Assembly: GCA_021827885.1 (NCBI GenBank)
Contig: JAKAUD010000173.1
Location: 1 to 7,661 of the forward strand
Reading direction: 5' to 3'
Source of the DNA: Thermoplasmata archaeon
GTDB lineage: Archaea; Thermoplasmatota; Thermoplasmata; Thermoplasmatales; Thermoplasmataceae
DNA length: 7,661 bases
Positions 6,607-7,661 of this stretch are shown here, piece by piece (the stretch's first letter is position 1; each line of letters starts with the position of its first letter). Under the pieces are notes generated by a model. That model was not told the origin of the DNA. It saw only the letters and a program-made list of their open reading frames with translations, and ran no database searches. The translations under genes were made by a program, and so were the position numbers.

Positions 6607-7661
6607 GTTTGACAGACCTTTTACGTATCCCTGGAAGAAAATATGCAATGAGAACCGAGGCAATAAGGAGGATCCAGATCATAGTATCACTCAGGTAAAA
6701 TACGGTGAAAGGATGATCATGCAAAACGTAGAGATCTGAAGAATACGATGATATTGTGAGATTGCTGGATCCATATTCTGCATAAGGCAGATCAGATAAC
6801 GGATATTCCAGTGGAATTGGAAATAGATAAGAGAGATTGAAATACTTTGACGAATTGAACGGAAAAACATAATTTCCCGGCACGGGCAAACCATACGCGC
6901 TCAGACTTATTGGCTGCCGGATCAAAATGCCATTTTTATAAGTCTGCGAGAAATCAAACATGTCAACGGGTATTCCTGAAAGCGAGACAAACCTGTTAAG
7001 GGCTGGCATATTCCAGTTATAGTCAATGAATGCAAGTACCGAGGACTGATCCAGAATAGTACTGGAAACATAGTTCTCTTTTGCATATGGTGATATCGCG
7101 ATGAAAGGAATTCTCAGTCCCAGCTGGATTCCATCCACGACAGGGGGCGCAACCTGATCGTAATAACCACCGCCCTCGTCGTAAGTTATGAATATTGCTG
7201 TGCTGTTCCAGTATCTGCTTTTCATCACAGCATTTACAAGATACATAATCCACATTTCACCGAACAGAACATTGTTAGGTGGGCCCTGTGAATATAGATC
7301 AGAGGCGCCACCGCCCACAGGCATCACCCAGGAAACGTTCGGAAGATTTCCAGTCCCCAGATCACTGATGAATGACGACCAGTCCTGTATATTTGATGAA
7401 TGCTCATTGATGCCAGAGACAAAGTTGACAGGTGCATACCCGTCAGAAACATTCTGAACGAAATAACCCCAGCTTAAATTATAACTGTCAAGCTCGGACA
7501 TTATAGTCTCATCATACGGAATACATGGCGGTGGCCCATAGTCGTTCATTACAGGAGAGTATCCAGCAAGACTGTAAAGCCTGTTGGGAGTTGTTTCGGT
7601 AAGCATGCTGAAGTCCATGTCGTCAATCGCGAACTCCATTGCAAGATCCCATTCTGGCGCC
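6593..7661 (-). CDS. Surface phosphoesterase of the phospholipase C/acid phosphatase family, N-terminus cut by window edge
   Basis: This metal-dependent phosphoesterase family (Pfam PF04185) includes bacterial phospholipases C and acid phosphatases, which act outside the cell. The frame is open to the right edge, so the real start, signal peptide and first catalytic motif lie outside. The visible part is 355 residues; numbers here count from the Met at 7639. Family blocks are TTPNRLY (16-22), the metal-site motif TYDEGGGYYDQVAPP (152-166), and RIPFIAISPYA (176-186) followed by LDQSSVLAFID (196-206). A C-terminal membrane helix spans about 319-337 (IWILLIASVLIAYFLPG) and ends in the basic tail RKRSVKHERK. 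The domain would thus face the exterior with a short tail in the cytosol. Seven N-glycosylation sequons (Asn54, 63, 101, 145, 262, 268, 293) agree with an archaeal surface glycoprotein. The substrate could be a phospholipid head group or any phosphomonoester; sequence does not decide. The lipid kinase gene overlaps its end. Confidence 0.85.
   Translation of the reverse strand, partial: APEWDLAMEFAIDDMDFSMLTETTPNRLYSLAGYSPVMNDYGPPPCIPYDETIMSELDSYNLSWGYFVQNVSDGYAPVNFVSGINEHSSNIQDWSSFISDLGTGNLPNVSWVMPVGGGASDLYSQGPPNNVLFGEMWIMYLVNAVMKSRYWNSTAIFITYDEGGGYYDQVAPPVVDGIQLGLRIPFIAISPYAKENYVSSTILDQSSVLAFIDYNWNMPALNRFVSLSGIPVDMFDFSQTYKNGILIRQPISLSAYGLPVPGNYVFPFNSSKYFNLSYLFPIPLEYPLSDLPYAEYGSSNLTISSYSSDLYVLHDHPFTVFYLSDTMIWILLIASVLIAYFLPGIRKRSVKHERK

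Noticed and set aside
6607..6663. TTG start at 6663 for the lipid kinase
   Set aside because: The extra 19 residues do not resemble the family, and ATG at 6606 places the first strand and NPNAG motif where expected.
6691..6894. Small minus-strand open frame inside the phosphoesterase gene
   Set aside because: Out-of-frame shadow in a region coding the C-terminal part of the phosphoesterase; no ribosome binding site or recognisable motif.

Overview
The window is 7.66 kb of compact, entirely minus-strand coding DNA, most likely from an archaeon of the Thermoplasmata (Thermoplasmatales-like). The reasons are indirect: arginine is mostly AGG/AGA, genes overlap by a few bases, there is a TATA-like box about 24 bp upstream of an ATG with no room for a leader, a surface hydrolase carries many N-glycosylation sequons, and base composition is moderate. 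No rRNA, tRNA, mobile element, CRISPR array or long non-coding gap is visible.

In transcription order (high to low coordinates) the window holds two groups. Group A is a surface phosphoesterase of the phospholipase C/acid phosphatase family, cut by the right edge, followed by an overlapping diacylglycerol-kinase-family lipid kinase. A 32-bp gap with a likely TATA box then opens group B: a 134-aa SCP2-like putative lipid carrier, an iron-dependent alcohol dehydrogenase, an aldehyde dehydrogenase, a homologue of alkyl-dihydroxyacetonephosphate synthase (AGPS), and an FAD-dependent glycerol-3-phosphate dehydrogenase cut by the left edge. All junctions in group B are overlaps or a 1-nt gap (GTGA, ATGA, TGA-A-GTG, and an 8-nt overlap), so it reads as one translationally coupled operon.

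Every protein fits one theme: glycerolipids with ether-linked chains. An economical reading is a turnover pathway. The phosphoesterase removes polar head groups, the kinase phosphorylates the freed glycerol lipid, and the SCP2-like protein carries the hydrophobic intermediate. The G3P-dehydrogenase-like protein oxidises the glycerophosphate to its dihydroxyacetone form. The AGPS-like enzyme then exchanges or cleaves the alkyl chain, releasing a long-chain alcohol that the two dehydrogenases oxidise to aldehyde and acid. The families are seen in the sequence; the pathway and its direction are inference. The main alternatives are synthesis of bacterial-type alkyl glycerolipids, or glycerol/alcohol oxidation unrelated to membrane lipids.
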